From DAITAZ01 sp036824045 (GTDB lineage: Bacteria; Pseudomonadota; Gammaproteobacteria; Burkholderiales; Rhodocyclaceae), in NCBI GenBank assembly GCA_036824045.1, contig DAITAZ010000005.1, forward strand, positions 40,243 through 104,242: 64,000 bases of DNA. The letters run 5' to 3'. Made by a program: the position numbers and the translations under genes. Below, one piece after another: positions 45,821-54,603 of this stretch (positions are counted from its first letter, which is position 1; each line of letters begins with the position of its first letter). Under the pieces are notes generated by a model that saw nothing but the letters and a program-made list of their open reading frames with translations, searched no databases and was not told the origin of the DNA.

Positions 45821-46636
45821 ATGGACGTGGACAAGGAACGCCGCGGTATTCAGTCGGTGGAGGTCGGGGGCCAGTTGCTGCTGGCCCTGGCCGAGGCCGG
45901 CAAACCAATGATGCTCAAGGATCTGGCACGGGCAGCCGGCATGCCCCCCGCCAAGGCCCATCCCTATCTGGTGAGCTTCGGCAAGATCGGCCTCATTGAC
46001 CAGGACCCCCTCACCAGCCGCTACACCCTTGGCCCTCTCGCCCTCCGCCTGGGGCTGATCAGCCTGCAACTGCTCGACCCGGTGCGCGAAGCCCAGCCCG
46101 CGATCGAGGAACTGGCGGAAAAAGTCGGGCAGACGGTGGTGCTCTCCGTATGGGGCAACATGGGCCCCACCATCATCCGCATGATCGAGTCCAACACGCC
46201 CATCCACGTGAACCTGCGTCCCGGCACGGTCATGCCCCTGATCAACTCCGCCACCGGGCGGGTGTTCGCCGCCTTCATGCCGCAAAAGGCCGTGGAACGT
46301 CTGATCCAGGGAGAATTGCAGCGTCTGGCCGGGGTGCCGCCGGAGGGCCGCCCGTCCTGGAAACGGATCGAAGACACCCTCCAGGAAGTTCGCCGGCACG
46401 GCCTTTCCCGCGCCGTCGGGCAACTCATTTCGGGCATCAACGGCATTGCGGCGCCGGTCTTCGACCACACCAACAACATGGTGCTCGCCATTACCGCCCT
46501 GGGCCCCGTGGGCACTTTCAACGCTGACTGGGACGGCCCCATCGCGCAAGCCGTGCGGGAAGCGGCGCAGCGGGTTTCAGCCCGCCTCGGGCACGTGCCG
46601 GCCCGCGCCCGGGAGGATGCAATCAGCAGCACCTGA
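45821..46636 (+). CDS. IclR family transcriptional regulator
   Basis: The 271-residue protein has the IclR winged helix at the N-terminus: RRGIQSVEVGGQLLLALAEAG and DLARAAGMPPAKAHPYLVSF, then a wing LIDQDPLTSRYTLG. The effector domain contains LRPGTVMPLINSATGRVFAAF and ISGINGIAAPVFD, both conserved. IclR effectors are usually small organic acids. The ATG at 45821 is chosen because GGAAGGGA precedes it and the HTH then begins at the family position; 32 residues of open frame upstream are not conserved. It is divergent from yjcH-actP and may control acetate or glycolate uptake. Confidence 0.93.
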   Translation: MDVDKERRGIQSVEVGGQLLLALAEAGKPMMLKDLARAAGMPPAKAHPYLVSFGKIGLIDQDPLTSRYTLGPLALRLGLISLQLLDPVREAQPAIEELAEKVGQTVVLSVWGNMGPTIIRMIESNTPIHVNLRPGTVMPLINSATGRVFAAFMPQKAVERLIQGELQRLAGVPPEGRPSWKRIEDTLQEVRRHGLSRAVGQLISGINGIAAPVFDHTNNMVLAITALGPVGTFNADWDGPIAQAVREAAQRVSARLGHVPARAREDAISST

Positions 46637-46648
46637 CGCCCCGCCCCG

Positions 46649-46654
46649 TATAAT
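46649..46654 (+). promoter_or_regulatory. Candidate -10 box upstream of the adenosyltransferase gene
   Basis: A perfect TATAAT lies 39 bases before the ATG at 46693, in the context GTATAATCCG that also occurs before rhlE (6011-6020). No good -35 hexamer is visible. Confidence 0.4.
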
Positions 46655-46692
46655 CCGCTCCCTGCCATACACATCATCGACAGGACGCGACC

Positions 46693-47244
46693 ATGGGGCA
46701 CCGCCTCTCCAAGATCTACACACGCACCGGCGACGCCGGCACCACCGGCTTGGGCGACGGCTCCCGGACCAGCAAGGACAGCGATCGCATCCACACCCTG
46801 GGCGAAGTGGATGAACTCAACTCCGTCATCGGTCTGCTGCTCACCGAGCCCCTGCCGGACGACATCCGGGAATTGATGACCGACGTCCAGAACGACCTCT
46901 TCGACCTGGGGGGAGAGGTCTGTATCCCGGGCATGTCCCTGATCACCGCCCGGCAGGTGGAACGGCTGGAAACCGCGCTGGACGGACTCAACGATCACCT
47001 GGAACCGCTCAAGGACTTCATCCTGCCCGGCGGCACCCGCGCCGCTGCCCTGGCGCATCTGGCCCGGGCGGTGTGCCGGCGCGCCGAGCGCGCCATGGTG
47101 CGCCTGGCTGCCGCCGAGCCGGTGAACGACGGCCCCCGCCAGTACCTCAACCGTCTGTCCGACCTGCTGTTCGTGCTCGGGCGCGCGCTCAACCGGGCCG
47201 AAGGCCGGGGCGACGTGCTCTGGCAAAAAGGCAAGAACGGCTGA
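46693..47244 (+). CDS. Cob(I)alamin adenosyltransferase, PduO type
   Basis: The 183-residue enzyme transfers the adenosyl group of ATP to cob(I)alamin to make coenzyme B12. The N-terminal ATP-binding motif KIYTRTGDAGTTGLGDGSR is clear, followed by DELNSVIGLL, DLGGEVC, FILPGG and, near the C-terminus, the RAERAMVRL and YLNRLSDLLFVLGR helices with the conserved Arg and Asn residues that position ATP. An AGGA precedes the ATG. The next gene starts 22 bases later. No B12-dependent enzyme gene is in the window. Confidence 0.95.
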   Translation: MGHRLSKIYTRTGDAGTTGLGDGSRTSKDSDRIHTLGEVDELNSVIGLLLTEPLPDDIRELMTDVQNDLFDLGGEVCIPGMSLITARQVERLETALDGLNDHLEPLKDFILPGGTRAAALAHLARAVCRRAERAMVRLAAAEPVNDGPRQYLNRLSDLLFVLGRALNRAEGRGDVLWQKGKNG

Positions 47245-47266
47245 CGCCTGCACCCGGCTGGCCCCC

Positions 47267-48262
47267 GTGGACTTCGCCCCGCTCGTTGAAACCCGCCGTG
47301 GCGCCTGGGTGGAAAACACCCACTTCGGCCTGGCAGTGGTTGCCGACACCACCGGCCGCGTCGTGCGGGCCTGGGGCAATGCGCAACGCGCCGTCTTCCC
47401 CCGGTCCGCCCTCAAGCCACTCCAGGCGCTACCGGTGCTGGAAGGGGGCGCCGCTGCCCGCTACGGCCTGGAAGCGGCGGATCTGGCGGTGCTGTGCGCC
47501 AGCCACAGCGGGGAGACGCCACACGTACGGCAAGTAGCGCGGCTGCTCGCCCGGCTGGGGCTGGACGAATCCGCCCTGCAATGCGGCCGCCACGTCCCCT
47601 TTATGTACCCGGAGCACGCCCAGCACGGCACCCCGCCGCTGGCCGCCTTTGGCCCCTTGCACCACAACTGTTCCGGCAAGCACGCGGGCTTTCTCGTCTG
47701 CGCCTGTGCCTCGGGCGCGGCGACAGCCGATTACCTGGCACCGGATCACCCCGCCCAGCGGGCGGTGAGAGAAGCCCTCCTGCGCACCACCGGCTGTCCG
47801 GCCGAAGCCCTGCACCGGGCCACGGACGGCTGCTCCGCACCCACCTATGCGCTGCCCCTGGTCCATCTCGCCACCGCGTATGCCCGCCTGGCCACCGCGC
47901 CAACCCACTCGGCACCGGGACACTTGGCGAGCGCCATGATGGCTCACCCGGAGATGGTTTCCGGCCAAGGACGGGCGGACGCGGCACTGATGCACGCTGC
48001 CCCCGGTGCCCTCATCGCCAAGATGGGCGCCGACGGCGTGCAAGCCATCGGCCTGCCGGGGCTTGGGCTGGGCCTGGCCGTCAAGATTGCCGACGGCCAC
48101 CCCCGCGCCGCTGTGTGCGCCACCGTGGCCATCCTGCGCCGCCTGGGCGTGTTCGCCGAGCTTCCCGCAGTCCTGGAGCCCTGGGCCCAGCCGCAGCTGC
48201 TCAACGCCCGGGGCCTCGTGGTGGGTGCCATGCACGCGGTGACCAGCCTTTCCGCGGCATGA
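47267..48262 (+). CDS. Asparaginase, AnsA/II family (PF06089 type)
   Basis: The 331-residue protein belongs to the thermolabile Rhizobium-etli-type asparaginase family, which hydrolyses L-asparagine to aspartate and ammonia. Motifs visible are FPRSALKPLQALPV with the conserved SxxK pair, LCASHSGE, NCSGKHAGFLVC and DGCSAPTYALPL, together with AMMAHPEMVSGQGR. The two SxxK tandems and the HNCSGKHAG segment mark the active site of this family, which is unrelated to classical type I and II asparaginases. The start is a GTG at 47267. The stop overlaps the racemase ATG in an ATGA. Confidence 0.9.
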   Translation: MDFAPLVETRRGAWVENTHFGLAVVADTTGRVVRAWGNAQRAVFPRSALKPLQALPVLEGGAAARYGLEAADLAVLCASHSGETPHVRQVARLLARLGLDESALQCGRHVPFMYPEHAQHGTPPLAAFGPLHHNCSGKHAGFLVCACASGAATADYLAPDHPAQRAVREALLRTTGCPAEALHRATDGCSAPTYALPLVHLATAYARLATAPTHSAPGHLASAMMAHPEMVSGQGRADAALMHAAPGALIAKMGADGVQAIGLPGLGLGLAVKIADGHPRAAVCATVAILRRLGVFAELPAVLEPWAQPQLLNARGLVVGAMHAVTSLSAA

Positions 48263-49059
48263 GCACGACGGCCTCCGCACCCATCGGCGTCTTCGATTCC
48301 GGCGTTGGCGGACTCTCCGTCCTGCAGCACATCCGGATCGAACTACCGGCGGAAGACCTGCTCTACGTGGCCGATTCCGGCTTCGCGCCGTATGGCGAGA
48401 AGAGCCCGGAATGGATCGTGCAGCGTTGCCTCGCGCTGGGCGCCTTCCTCGCCGACCGCGGCGCCAAAGCGGTGGTGGTGGCCTGCAACACTGCAACTGC
48501 GGCCGCAGCCGCTACCCTGCGCGCCCACCTGCCCCTGCCCGTGGTGGCGATGGAGCCCGCAGTCAAGCCAGCCGTGGCCGCCACCCGCCGGGGCACCGTC
48601 GGCGTGCTCGCCACCACGGGCACCCTGCGCAGCGCCCGCTTTGCCGCCCTGCTCGACACCTGGGGCAAGGATGTCCAGGTGATCACCCAGCCTTGCCCCG
48701 GTCTGGTGGAATGCGTGGAACAGGGGGCGCTGGATACGCCCCACACCCGCGCGCTGGTGGCCAGATACCTCGCACCGCTGCTTACCGCCGGTGCCGACGC
48801 CATCGTGCTGGGCTGCACCCACTACCCGTTCCTGCGCCCACTGGTGGAGGAGATGGCCGGCCCCGGGGTGGCGGTGATCGATACCGGCGCCGCGGTGGCC
48901 CGGCAACTGCGGCGGCGCCTCGACGAGGCAGCCCTGCTGGCGCCGGAAGGCCGCGCGGGCGACGAGGCTTTCTGGAGCAGCGGCGAACCCGCCCAGGCGC
49001 AGCGCACCTTGCAGGTGCTGTGGCGGGCGGGTGCCCGCAGTTCGCCCCTGCCGGTGTGA
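48259..49059 (+). CDS. murI: Glutamate racemase MurI
   Basis: MurI interconverts L- and D-glutamate for peptidoglycan synthesis. The 266-residue enzyme carries PIGVFDSGVGGLSVL at the N-terminus and both catalytic cysteines: Cys76 in VVACNTATA and Cys186 in IVLGCTHYPF. The VLATTGTLRSARF segment is conserved in the family. The ATG at 48259 overlaps the asparaginase stop, so the two amino-acid enzymes are translationally coupled. It converges with the M23 peptidase gene, which also acts on peptidoglycan. Confidence 0.97.
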   Translation: MSTTASAPIGVFDSGVGGLSVLQHIRIELPAEDLLYVADSGFAPYGEKSPEWIVQRCLALGAFLADRGAKAVVVACNTATAAAAATLRAHLPLPVVAMEPAVKPAVAATRRGTVGVLATTGTLRSARFAALLDTWGKDVQVITQPCPGLVECVEQGALDTPHTRALVARYLAPLLTAGADAIVLGCTHYPFLRPLVEEMAGPGVAVIDTGAAVARQLRRRLDEAALLAPEGRAGDEAFWSSGEPAQAQRTLQVLWRAGARSSPLPV

Positions 49060-49066
49060 CCCGGCC

Positions 49067-49933
49067 TCAGCGCCCGGAGATGAACAACTCCGGGTCCACC
49101 ATGGTGCCGTTGAGGATCACACTCCAGTGCAGATGCGGCCCGGTGGCCCGCCCGGTCATGCCCGAGAGCCCCAGGCGCTGCCCGGCGGTGAGGCGTTCCC
49201 CCTCCTTCACGTCGATCCGGTCCAGGTGACAGTACATGCTCACCAGCCCCTGGCCGTGGTCCACGAACACCGTATTGCCATTGAAAAAGTAGTCGCCGGT
49301 ATTGCTCACCGTGCCCGCTGCCGCCGCCATCACGGGCGTACCGCCGGGGATGGCCACGTCCAGCCCGGCGTGGGGATTGCGCGGCTGACCATTGAAGAAG
49401 CGCTTGAGGCCGAAGCGGCTGGAAAGAGGGCCGTTTGCCGGCAGGCGGAAGCTCAGGTCCACCTCGGCCACTTCCTCCCAGCGGTGCTTCACCCGATCAA
49501 TGATCTGCTGCTCCCGCTGGATGCGCGCCAACTCCTCCGGGCCCGGCGTCACCTTGCGGGTGTCCTTGATCACCAGGCGCTGCTCCGGATAGCGCTTGTC
49601 CGTCACCGTGAATCCGGCCTGGGTCGTCCGGGCGCCAGCGCCCGGCGCCACCACCTTGAGGGCGTATTCCCCCGGCCCCAGGCTGAGCGGCAGCCCCACC
49701 AGGGCATACCAGGCGCCTTCCCGCTTGTGCACCAGCACCCGCTTGTCCTGGAAATAGACCTTGGGCGGGGGGAGCAGGTCCGCCACCGCCGCGTCCACCT
49801 CGCCCACCTTCACCCACGCCACCCCACCGGGCACCGCAAGCTCCCGGGGCGCGCCCTGCGCCACGGCCGCCGCGCCCGCCAGGGCGATCATCCCCGCACG
49901 GCGTGCCCACGTCTTCCACCCGCTCGCGCTCAT
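49067..49933 (-). CDS. M23 family peptidase (LytM domain), exported
   Basis: The 288-residue product has a signal peptide (MSASGWKTWARRAG, hydrophobic core, VAQGA), a middle all-beta region (about 30-150) and a C-terminal LytM domain. The zinc ligands are visible as HAGLD (HxxxD) and the HLH motif in TGPHLHWSV; a further histidine lies in SMYCHLDRID. This is a complete zinc-binding set, so it should be an active peptidoglycan endopeptidase rather than a pseudo-enzyme like EnvC. GGGAG precedes the ATG at 49933; a start at 49954 is possible. Confidence 0.92.
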   Translation of the reverse strand: MSASGWKTWARRAGMIALAGAAAVAQGAPRELAVPGGVAWVKVGEVDAAVADLLPPPKVYFQDKRVLVHKREGAWYALVGLPLSLGPGEYALKVVAPGAGARTTQAGFTVTDKRYPEQRLVIKDTRKVTPGPEELARIQREQQIIDRVKHRWEEVAEVDLSFRLPANGPLSSRFGLKRFFNGQPRNPHAGLDVAIPGGTPVMAAAAGTVSNTGDYFFNGNTVFVDHGQGLVSMYCHLDRIDVKEGERLTAGQRLGLSGMTGRATGPHLHWSVILNGTMVDPELFISGR

Positions 49934-49959
49934 CAGCCAGGCTCCCGGCGCCATGCCAT

Positions 49960-50934
49960 TCAGGACTGGGCGCCGCGCAACGCGGCCAGATCGGCAGCCC
50001 CGGCCCGCTCCTGCACCCAGGTGAGCCACTTCTTCACGTTCTTCGGGGCGTCCGCCTGCAACAGCGCCAGACCCCGGTCCAGCGCCTGGCGGATGGTCTC
50101 CCGGTAGCGCCGCTCCCGGTCGGTCTCGTCGAAGATGCCGAGTTGACGGGCGATCTGGGCCTCGCTGCGCCCCTCGAGGGTGGCTTCGAGCACACGGAAG
50201 GTCAGCTCATCGAGCAACCGCAGCCGGGCCAAACCCTCCATCTGCGCCAGATCCTCCACGTCCGGGGCGTTCAGCTTGTCCAGCGCCGGCTTGAGCGTTT
50301 CCACCAGATGCTGGGGGCTGCGGCTATCGCCCAGCAGCTTCTTCATGGCGCTGGCGCGCTGGGTTTCCACCACGCCTTCCTCCTTGTTCAGTTCGCGGGC
50401 AATGCCGTAGTTGGTCTGGCCCTTGTACACCCGGGCCATGACCTCCCGCTCGGCGGCGGTCCATTCCGCCAGCACTACCTGCAGCACCCGCCGCTCCTCC
50501 TCGGCCTCGGCGCGGACCTCCGGCTCACGGGCGAGAAAGCGGTCGATGGCGGCAATGAGCGCATCCAGCGACGCCTGCTTGGAATAGAAATCCACGTCCC
50601 GCCGGCGCGTGACCTGCTCCACCGCCATGCGCACATCGTTGCCGTGCGGCCCGGTGAGGAAGATGACGGGCATCGGGCAGCGCAGCTCGATCAGCCGGTT
50701 GAAGATCTGCAACCCGTTCATGGCGCCCGGCGGCTCGAAGTCGATGTCCAGGGTCACCACACCGCGGGTGTCCCAGCGGTATTCGGCCAGGAAAGCCTCG
50801 CCGCTGGCGTAGCCCCGGGCCTCGTAGCCCTTGGACAGCAGCGCGTAGATGAGCGAATCCCGGTAGTCCTCGTAGTCGTCCACCACATGGATGAGCCGCT
50901 CGGCCGCCTCAGGCCGGTTTGTTGTCGGAATCAC
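49960..50934 (-). CDS. FixJ-like response regulator with two HTH segments
   Basis: The 324-residue regulator starts at a GTG (49960-50934) that overlaps the kinase gene by 26 bases. The receiver domain has IHVVDDYEDYRDS, a phosphoacceptor Asp in VVTLDIDFEPPG, the switch Thr in VIFLTGPHG and Lys in DFYSKQAS. Two LuxR-like helix-turn-helix segments follow: WTAAEREVMARVYKGQTNYGIA near residue 148 and LTFRVLEATLEGRSEAQIA near 245. The second one is unusual, since FixJ/NarL proteins normally have one. The kinase upstream is the obvious partner, and the TAXI-protein genes that follow are candidate targets. Confidence 0.87.
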   Translation of the reverse strand: MIPTTNRPEAAERLIHVVDDYEDYRDSLIYALLSKGYEARGYASGEAFLAEYRWDTRGVVTLDIDFEPPGAMNGLQIFNRLIELRCPMPVIFLTGPHGNDVRMAVEQVTRRRDVDFYSKQASLDALIAAIDRFLAREPEVRAEAEEERRVLQVVLAEWTAAEREVMARVYKGQTNYGIARELNKEEGVVETQRASAMKKLLGDSRSPQHLVETLKPALDKLNAPDVEDLAQMEGLARLRLLDELTFRVLEATLEGRSEAQIARQLGIFDETDRERRYRETIRQALDRGLALLQADAPKNVKKWLTWVQERAGAADLAALRGAQS

Positions 50935-53029
50935 TGCCTTCTCCCATGGGCAAGGTGATGATGAATACGCTGCCGCGGGGCTGGCTGGCCGTGGCGGCCA
51001 GCGTTCCGCCGTGTTTTTCCACCCAGTTGCGGCACACGAACAGGCCCCAGCCATTGCCGCCTTCCCGGGTGGTGTATCCGCGCTCGAAAATGCGTTCCCG
51101 GTCGGCGGGCGGAATGCCGCATCCCCGGTCCCGCACGAAGATCTGGACCTGGCGCAGCCCCCGGTCCACGCCGCAGTCGATGGTGAGCAGGCGGCCGGCC
51201 ACCGGCGTGTCCTGCATGGACCAGACCGCGTTGTGGATGAGGTTGCTGAACACTTCCACCATGGCCGGGCGATCCAGCATCAGCAGCGGGATGTCGTCCT
51301 CGACGCCGTTGTGGATCATCACGTTGTTGGTGTCGGCGTAAGAGCTTTCCTGAGCGATGGCGTCCATGACGATGCCGCGCAACGCCACCGGCTCGGGCTT
51401 GGGCTCGTCCCGCAACCAGGGGCGGAAGCGCTCGACAATGGCGCGCATGTCCTGGGCGGCGCGGCTGGCGATGCGGGCGCCGTGGGGGATGAGATCGGTG
51501 CGGCCCTGGCGCAGGTTCTCCAGGATGCCGTCGCAGGCGTTGGCGCACGCGCCGGAATGATTGGAGATTTTGTGCAGTAGTTCCCCCGCCCGCTCACCGA
51601 GCATGAACACGGAGGACTGGCGCCGCAGTTCCTCGTTCAGGTTTTCGATGCGACGGCGGTCTTCCACCTCCTTGGTGACATCGGTGGTGGTCAGGATCCA
51701 GCCCTTGCCATTGTTCATGGCGCGGGCCACCACCCGGGCGTGGAAGGGCGTGCCGTCCCGGCGGCACAGCGTCACCACATAGCCTTCCGGCCGCGCCTGA
51801 CCCGCCAGGATCACCCGCAGATGCTCCACCAGCGACAGGGTTTCGCCCTCCGGCCAGAAGGGGTAAGGCGGACGCGCCCCCACCAGGGCCTCCCGCGCCC
51901 AGCCGGTCATGGCGCAGAAGGCCTTGTTCACATAGGTGATCTTGCCCTCCGCGTCCAACACTCGCAGGCCCACGTTCACCGAATCCTCGATGTCCTTGCG
52001 GAAGGCAGCCTGTACCCGTTCCGCCTCTTCGCTCTGGCGGCGGGCCGCCATCTCCCGCTGCAACAGGGTGTCCTGCTCCTCCCGGGCCACGATCTGCTGC
52101 TGCAACTGAGCCAGGTAAGTCCGATGGGTCCGGGCCAGCCAGAACATGGCCCACAACACCAGCCCCACCAGCCCCACCGCCAGCGCAGTGAGCAGCAGGC
52201 GCAAACGATCCACCGTCTGCTGCCCCGTGCTCCCGGCCGGGAGCGCTGCCTCGCTGCGGGCCGGCAGGACCGACAGGCGCAGGGGCGTGCCCGGCACCTC
52301 CACTGCGGTCCCGGCTCCCGCGGCCACTTCGGGGTGGGAAATCCGCAGGGGCGGGCCGTTCCCGGCCCGAAGCTCGAGGGCGTAGCGCTGGGCCAGCGGC
52401 ACGAGTTCGGCATCCCGCAGCAAGTGCCGGGGGGTGTAACGGAGCACCACCACCGGATTGTTGCGGGTCTTCGCCGGCTGCAGGACATCCACGGCGCCGG
52501 GTTCGCTCCCTCCGGACGCAAATTCGGCCAGCGTCACCACGGCCTGCCCGCTGGTCACCGCCTGATGGCGGGCCTCCCGGTAGGCGGAGTTGGTGGCCGC
52601 CAGTGCGGGCTGGCTGTCCGCGTTGAGCAGCAGCACCTGCCGGCCATCGTCATCCACCACCAGGATCTGCCCCGGCAGACCGCCTTCGCCGAGGCAGCGG
52701 CGGGCGTCGTCCCGCAGCCGAAGCTGGTTGAGGTCGTTGGTCCGCTCCGCCTCCCGCAACCCCGCCCAATCCTGGGCCAGGGGCTGCAGGCATTTGCGCC
52801 CGATCTGGAGAATCTGGGCGAGGCGCCCGGCGGCCTGCGCCTGGGCCTGCTGCAGGCTATGCCCGGAGGGCGCAACGGCCGGGGCCGGCGCCGGGGAGGA
52901 ATGGGGAAGCAACTGCCAGATGAGAGCCAGCAACAGGACCACCGCGCCCACGGCGGCAAAGGCGGCAAACTGCTGGAGGAGGCGGATGCGACGGCGCGGC
53001 GGGGCGGGCAACCCCGGGCTGGAATTCAT
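50909..53029 (-). CDS. Membrane-bound PAS sensor histidine kinase
   Basis: The 706-residue kinase begins with a basic leader and membrane helix (about 20-42), a periplasmic region (about 45-265) and a second helix (about 270-293). A coiled linker rich in Arg/Gln leads into a PAS domain (VGLRVLDAEGKITYVNKAFCAMTGW, in parts). The phosphoacceptor region is atypical: HKISNHSGACANACDGIL replaces the usual HE-x-RTPL box, so the kinase belongs to a less common dimerisation type. The ATPase has HNAVWSM, DRGCGIP and GGNGWGLFVCR boxes. The start at 53029 (MNSSPG) lacks a strong ribosome site. It overlaps the response-regulator gene. Confidence 0.88.
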   Translation of the reverse strand: MNSSPGLPAPPRRRIRLLQQFAAFAAVGAVVLLLALIWQLLPHSSPAPAPAVAPSGHSLQQAQAQAAGRLAQILQIGRKCLQPLAQDWAGLREAERTNDLNQLRLRDDARRCLGEGGLPGQILVVDDDGRQVLLLNADSQPALAATNSAYREARHQAVTSGQAVVTLAEFASGGSEPGAVDVLQPAKTRNNPVVVLRYTPRHLLRDAELVPLAQRYALELRAGNGPPLRISHPEVAAGAGTAVEVPGTPLRLSVLPARSEAALPAGSTGQQTVDRLRLLLTALAVGLVGLVLWAMFWLARTHRTYLAQLQQQIVAREEQDTLLQREMAARRQSEEAERVQAAFRKDIEDSVNVGLRVLDAEGKITYVNKAFCAMTGWAREALVGARPPYPFWPEGETLSLVEHLRVILAGQARPEGYVVTLCRRDGTPFHARVVARAMNNGKGWILTTTDVTKEVEDRRRIENLNEELRRQSSVFMLGERAGELLHKISNHSGACANACDGILENLRQGRTDLIPHGARIASRAAQDMRAIVERFRPWLRDEPKPEPVALRGIVMDAIAQESSYADTNNVMIHNGVEDDIPLLMLDRPAMVEVFSNLIHNAVWSMQDTPVAGRLLTIDCGVDRGLRQVQIFVRDRGCGIPPADRERIFERGYTTREGGNGWGLFVCRNWVEKHGGTLAATASQPRGSVFIITLPMGEGSDSDNKPA

Positions 53030-53131
53030 GGCGACATCAAGCGGATATGCGTAACCGCTCAATGATATGCAAAAAAGCGCGACACCCTGCAGGGATTTTC
53101 GGGAAAGGTGGAAACGGCGGCGACAGGCGGA

Positions 53132-53326
53132 TCAGCAGGCGACGGGGAGGCTGGCGGCAAAACCGCCCGCCTCCCGCTTCAGCGCCATGCGTTCGGCCCG
53201 GCGCACGGCGCCGCGGCGCTTTTCATGGCTGCCGGCCTTGCGGAACAGGGCGGGCGCCACCAGTGGGTTGCGAGGCGCGGCGTGTGCCGCTTCCCGCGCG
53301 TGCTTGCTGCGTTGCTGCTTGCTCAT
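53132..53326 (-). CDS. Small, very basic protein (64 residues), possibly ArfA-like
   Basis: The product begins MSKQQRSKHAREAAHA and contains NPLVAPALFRKAGSHEKRRG and then an Arg-rich helix. GGAGGCAAG precedes the ATG at 53326, which supports translation. The PLFR-like stretch with basic residues is faintly reminiscent of the ribosome-rescue factor ArfA, but the hallmark KGKGSY motif is missing, so I keep the function open. A 5-bp hairpin GGCGG/CCGCC lies inside the last codons at 53153-53167. It sits between the sensor kinase and the first TAXI gene, on the same strand as both. Confidence 0.5.
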   Translation of the reverse strand: MSKQQRSKHAREAAHAAPRNPLVAPALFRKAGSHEKRRGAVRRAERMALKREAGGFAASLPVAC

Positions 53327-53406
53327 GGCTTGCCTCCGTCGCGGCCCGGAGCGGGATCGCGTCCGGGTGCCCCTGAGAGTACCCGCAGCGTCGGGAGTTC
53401 CCCGCC

Positions 53407-54603
53407 CTAGCTGCCTGCCGCCGGATTTGCACAGCGATCCAGGCTCCAGCCGGACACCTGGCGCTGGAAATCCACCTCGCGCCATTTGGGGTGGTACTCG
53501 GGCTTGCGGAATTCCTCCTGATGCCGGCGCAGCACTTCGCCCAGTCGCCCGAGTTGCTCGCAGCGCAGCTTCTGATAGGCGTTGCGGCGGGGCGAAAAAT
53601 CAAAGGCCATGAGCAAGGCCCGCACCGCCAGGGTGTCCACCGGGGCCTGCACCCAGGCATAGTCCTCCTGCCCGACTCGGGCGGCCTCGTAGCCATCCAG
53701 CGGCAGCACGTCGGCCAGGGGCATGAGATGGACCGCCGCCAGCGGTTGCGACGGGTGCGGGAGCAGCGCATCGAGGCTGCGCACCTGCACCGTGGGCTTG
53801 CCCGCCACGATCACCATGGCGTCGGCGGCCCCGGTCACGACCTGGCACATGCCGTCCGCCGCGGAGGCCGCCGCCACCGGGCTGGCCTCCACACCCTTGC
53901 TGCGCAGGAGGTTCTCGGCGGTGAATTTGCTGCCCTGGGAACTCTGGGCGAAGACAATGCGCTTGCCCGCCAGCTCCGCCAGACGGCCCACCGGGCGGCG
54001 GGCCAGCACGTGCACCTCCTCTGCGTACAGGGGCAGCACCATGCGCAGGGAGGCCGCGGTCTGGCGCTGGGCCGGGTCCGAGGAGCGCTCCATCCAGGAC
54101 AGGAAATCGGACTGGGCAAAACCGAGGGCGGCGTTCTCCTGCCGGTCGGCCATCTTGCTCACGTTGTCCAGGGTGCCCTGGGTCTCGCGGTTGAACATGG
54201 GCAGGCTCTCCCGCAGCGCCAGATCCACCACGTTCTGGGCCAGCACATAGTAGGTGCCCGTGCCACTGCCGCTCACCAATCCGAAGGCCGCGCTGCTGGT
54301 AGGCGCCCCCGGCGCCTGCACGACGGGCCGTTGCGGCGGAGCGAGCTCCGCCATGCGCTTGGACACCCGGTCCACGCACTCGCTATGGGTGAGCGGCTGG
54401 GGCGGGGGCGTTTCCTTGGGGATCCAGAAGCGGAAAGCCAGCACGCACACGGCCACCCCACCCGCCGCCGCCAGCCAGCGCAGGGTTGAACCGCCGGAGG
54501 CATCCGCCAGGAGCGCGGGCAAAAACAAGGCAAACAGCAGCAACCCGACGCCGATCACCAGCAGCGGCACGTTGGGTAGGTCAATCGCAGCCAAGGCTTC
54601 CAT
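53407..54603 (-). CDS. Membrane-anchored TAXI-family solute-binding protein (1)
   Basis: The 398-residue protein has two N-terminal membrane helices (about 13-33 and 40-60), then a TAXI domain: GLVSGSGTGTYYVLAQNVV is the conserved strand-loop-helix of this family, followed by ENAALGFAQSDF, LYAEEVHVLA and the LAGKRIVFAQSSQGSKFTAENLL loop. TAXI proteins normally bind organic anions or amino acids in the periplasm and deliver them to fused TRAP permeases. Here the domain is tethered to the membrane and no permease gene is near, so a sensing role is as likely as transport. It lies upstream of the sensor-kinase genes and on the same strand. Confidence 0.85.
   Translation of the reverse strand: MEALAAIDLPNVPLLVIGVGLLLFALFLPALLADASGGSTLRWLAAAGGVAVCVLAFRFWIPKETPPPQPLTHSECVDRVSKRMAELAPPQRPVVQAPGAPTSSAAFGLVSGSGTGTYYVLAQNVVDLALRESLPMFNRETQGTLDNVSKMADRQENAALGFAQSDFLSWMERSSDPAQRQTAASLRMVLPLYAEEVHVLARRPVGRLAELAGKRIVFAQSSQGSKFTAENLLRSKGVEASPVAAASAADGMCQVVTGAADAMVIVAGKPTVQVRSLDALLPHPSQPLAAVHLMPLADVLPLDGYEAARVGQEDYAWVQAPVDTLAVRALLMAFDFSPRRNAYQKLRCEQLGRLGEVLRRHQEEFRKPEYHPKWREVDFQRQVSGWSLDRCANPAAGS

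Noticed and set aside
46648..46657. Shared GTATAATCCG before rhlE and the adenosyltransferase gene as a specific regulatory motif
   Set aside because: Ten shared bases around a perfect -10 box can arise by chance and by common promoter preference; two copies are not enough.
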